Assembly (NCBI GenBank): GCA_028716305.1
Contig: JAQUQA010000008.1
Span: forward strand, 1 to 15,003
Source of the DNA: Candidatus Omnitrophota bacterium
Lineage (GTDB): Bacteria > Omnitrophota > Gorgyraeia > Gygaellales > Profunditerraquicolaceae
Reading direction: 5' to 3'
Length of the DNA: 15,003 nt
The translations under genes were made by a program, and so were the position numbers. Positions 14,629 through 15,003 of this stretch are shown piece by piece (the stretch's first letter is position 1; each line of letters opens with the position of its first letter). The notes below the pieces were generated by a model. That model saw only the letters and a program-made list of their open reading frames with translations, ran no database searches and was not told where the DNA came from.

Positions 14629-15003
14629 CTATCTGGATTTTCTGACCGCGCCCCTGCCAAAGGCGGGTTTTTCCTTGTTTAATATGTCCTTTAACTCCGA
14701 CATAAATTGCCCGACATCCTTAAACTGGCGGTAGACCGAGGCAAACCGAACATAGGCCACGTCATCCACGGTTTTAAGCCTTTCCATGACCAGCTCCCCG
14801 ATCCGGCTGGCCGGGACTTCCCGGTCGGGCTTTTTCTGCAGGGCGCGCTCCACCTGTGTGACGATCTCCTCTATCTTTTCCATGCTGATCTGCCTTTTCT
14901 CGCAGGCCTTAATGATCCCGGAGGTGATCTTTTTGCGGTCAAAGGCCTGGCGGGAACCGTCCTTTTTGATCACCATCAAGGAGACCTCCTCGACATATTC
15001 ATA
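14629..15003 (-). CDS. nrdR: Transcriptional repressor NrdR, N-terminus outside window
   Basis: This is the ATP-cone part of NrdR, the repressor that senses ATP/dATP and controls ribonucleotide reductase genes. The frame stays open through the right edge. The residues before the TTG/ATG at 14979-14974 read YEYVEEVS and match the end of the zinc-ribbon domain (usually TYERVEEV), so those codons are internal, not starts. Visible are [18 protein letters not shown] (the start of the ATP cone), [13 protein letters not shown] [13 protein letters not shown], and [19 protein letters not shown], a near-invariant NrdR segment. The four zinc-binding cysteines lie beyond the window. About 124 of the usual 150 or more residues are present. 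It heads the DUF151/CCA-enzyme block. Confidence 0.95.
   Translation of the reverse strand, partial: YEYVEEVSLMVIKKDGSRQAFDRKKITSGIIKACEKRQISMEKIEEIVTQVERALQKKPDREVPASRIGELVMERLKTVDDVAYVRFASVYRQFKDVGQFMSELKDILNKEKPAFGRGAVRKSR

Noticed and set aside
14974..14979. TTG/ATG as the true start of nrdR
   Set aside because: The frame continues to the window edge with residues (YEYVEEVS) that match the conserved zinc-ribbon/ATP-cone junction, so the gene is cut by the window and not short.

Overview
This window is a gene-dense piece of a bacterial chromosome. All 15 recognised genes but one lie on the minus strand; the exception is the truncated helicase at the left edge. NrdR, GreA, a bifunctional nuclease (DUF151), a CCA-adding-type enzyme and Shine-Dalgarno-led, often overlapping genes show that the host is bacterial. 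The Ski2/DSHCT helicase, PqqE-like radical SAM enzymes and period-7 intergenic repeats suggest an uncultured lineage such as Omnitrophota. That placement is an impression, not something the sequence proves.

Layout, read in the minus-strand direction from the right edge. (1) A housekeeping block: nrdR (N-terminus beyond the window), a DUF151 nuclease and a CCA tRNA nucleotidyltransferase/poly(A) polymerase-type protein with an HD domain. After an intergenic repeat array come an unknown 215-residue protein, a second array, and an ABC-F ATPase. (2) A promoter with 17-bp spacing (TTGCTA/TATAAT, 9902-9930) opens a tightly packed run: DUF502 membrane protein, greA, PqqD-like protein, radical SAM/SPASM protein 1, Sec11/SipW-type signal peptidase, radical SAM/SPASM protein 2, radical SAM/SPASM protein 3 fused to an HPr-kinase-like domain, and a tandem-ACT protein. 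(3) Beyond further repeat arrays lie a Dcd/dUTPase-family protein and a macro-domain/Nudix fusion, convergent with the Ski2-like helicase.

The most interesting system is the pqqD/radical SAM operon (3225-8767). It combines a leader-peptide-recognition protein, three related radical SAM/SPASM enzymes, a serine/histidine signal peptidase and a fused kinase-like domain. Together these look like a maturation line for a peptide or secreted protein: recognise, modify by radical chemistry, phosphorylate, cleave. No precursor gene and no exporter is visible, so the substrate is probably encoded elsewhere. The parts resemble the SynChlorMet (Scm) cassette, but the kinase fusion and the peptidase make this version distinctive.

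The second unusual signal is in the spacers. Five of them (about 1473-1549, 2521-2590, 3133-3209, 11914-11986, 12647-12723) are built almost entirely of degenerate 7-bp units held in strict phase, most with complementary words on the two sides. Different spacers use different word families but keep the same period.
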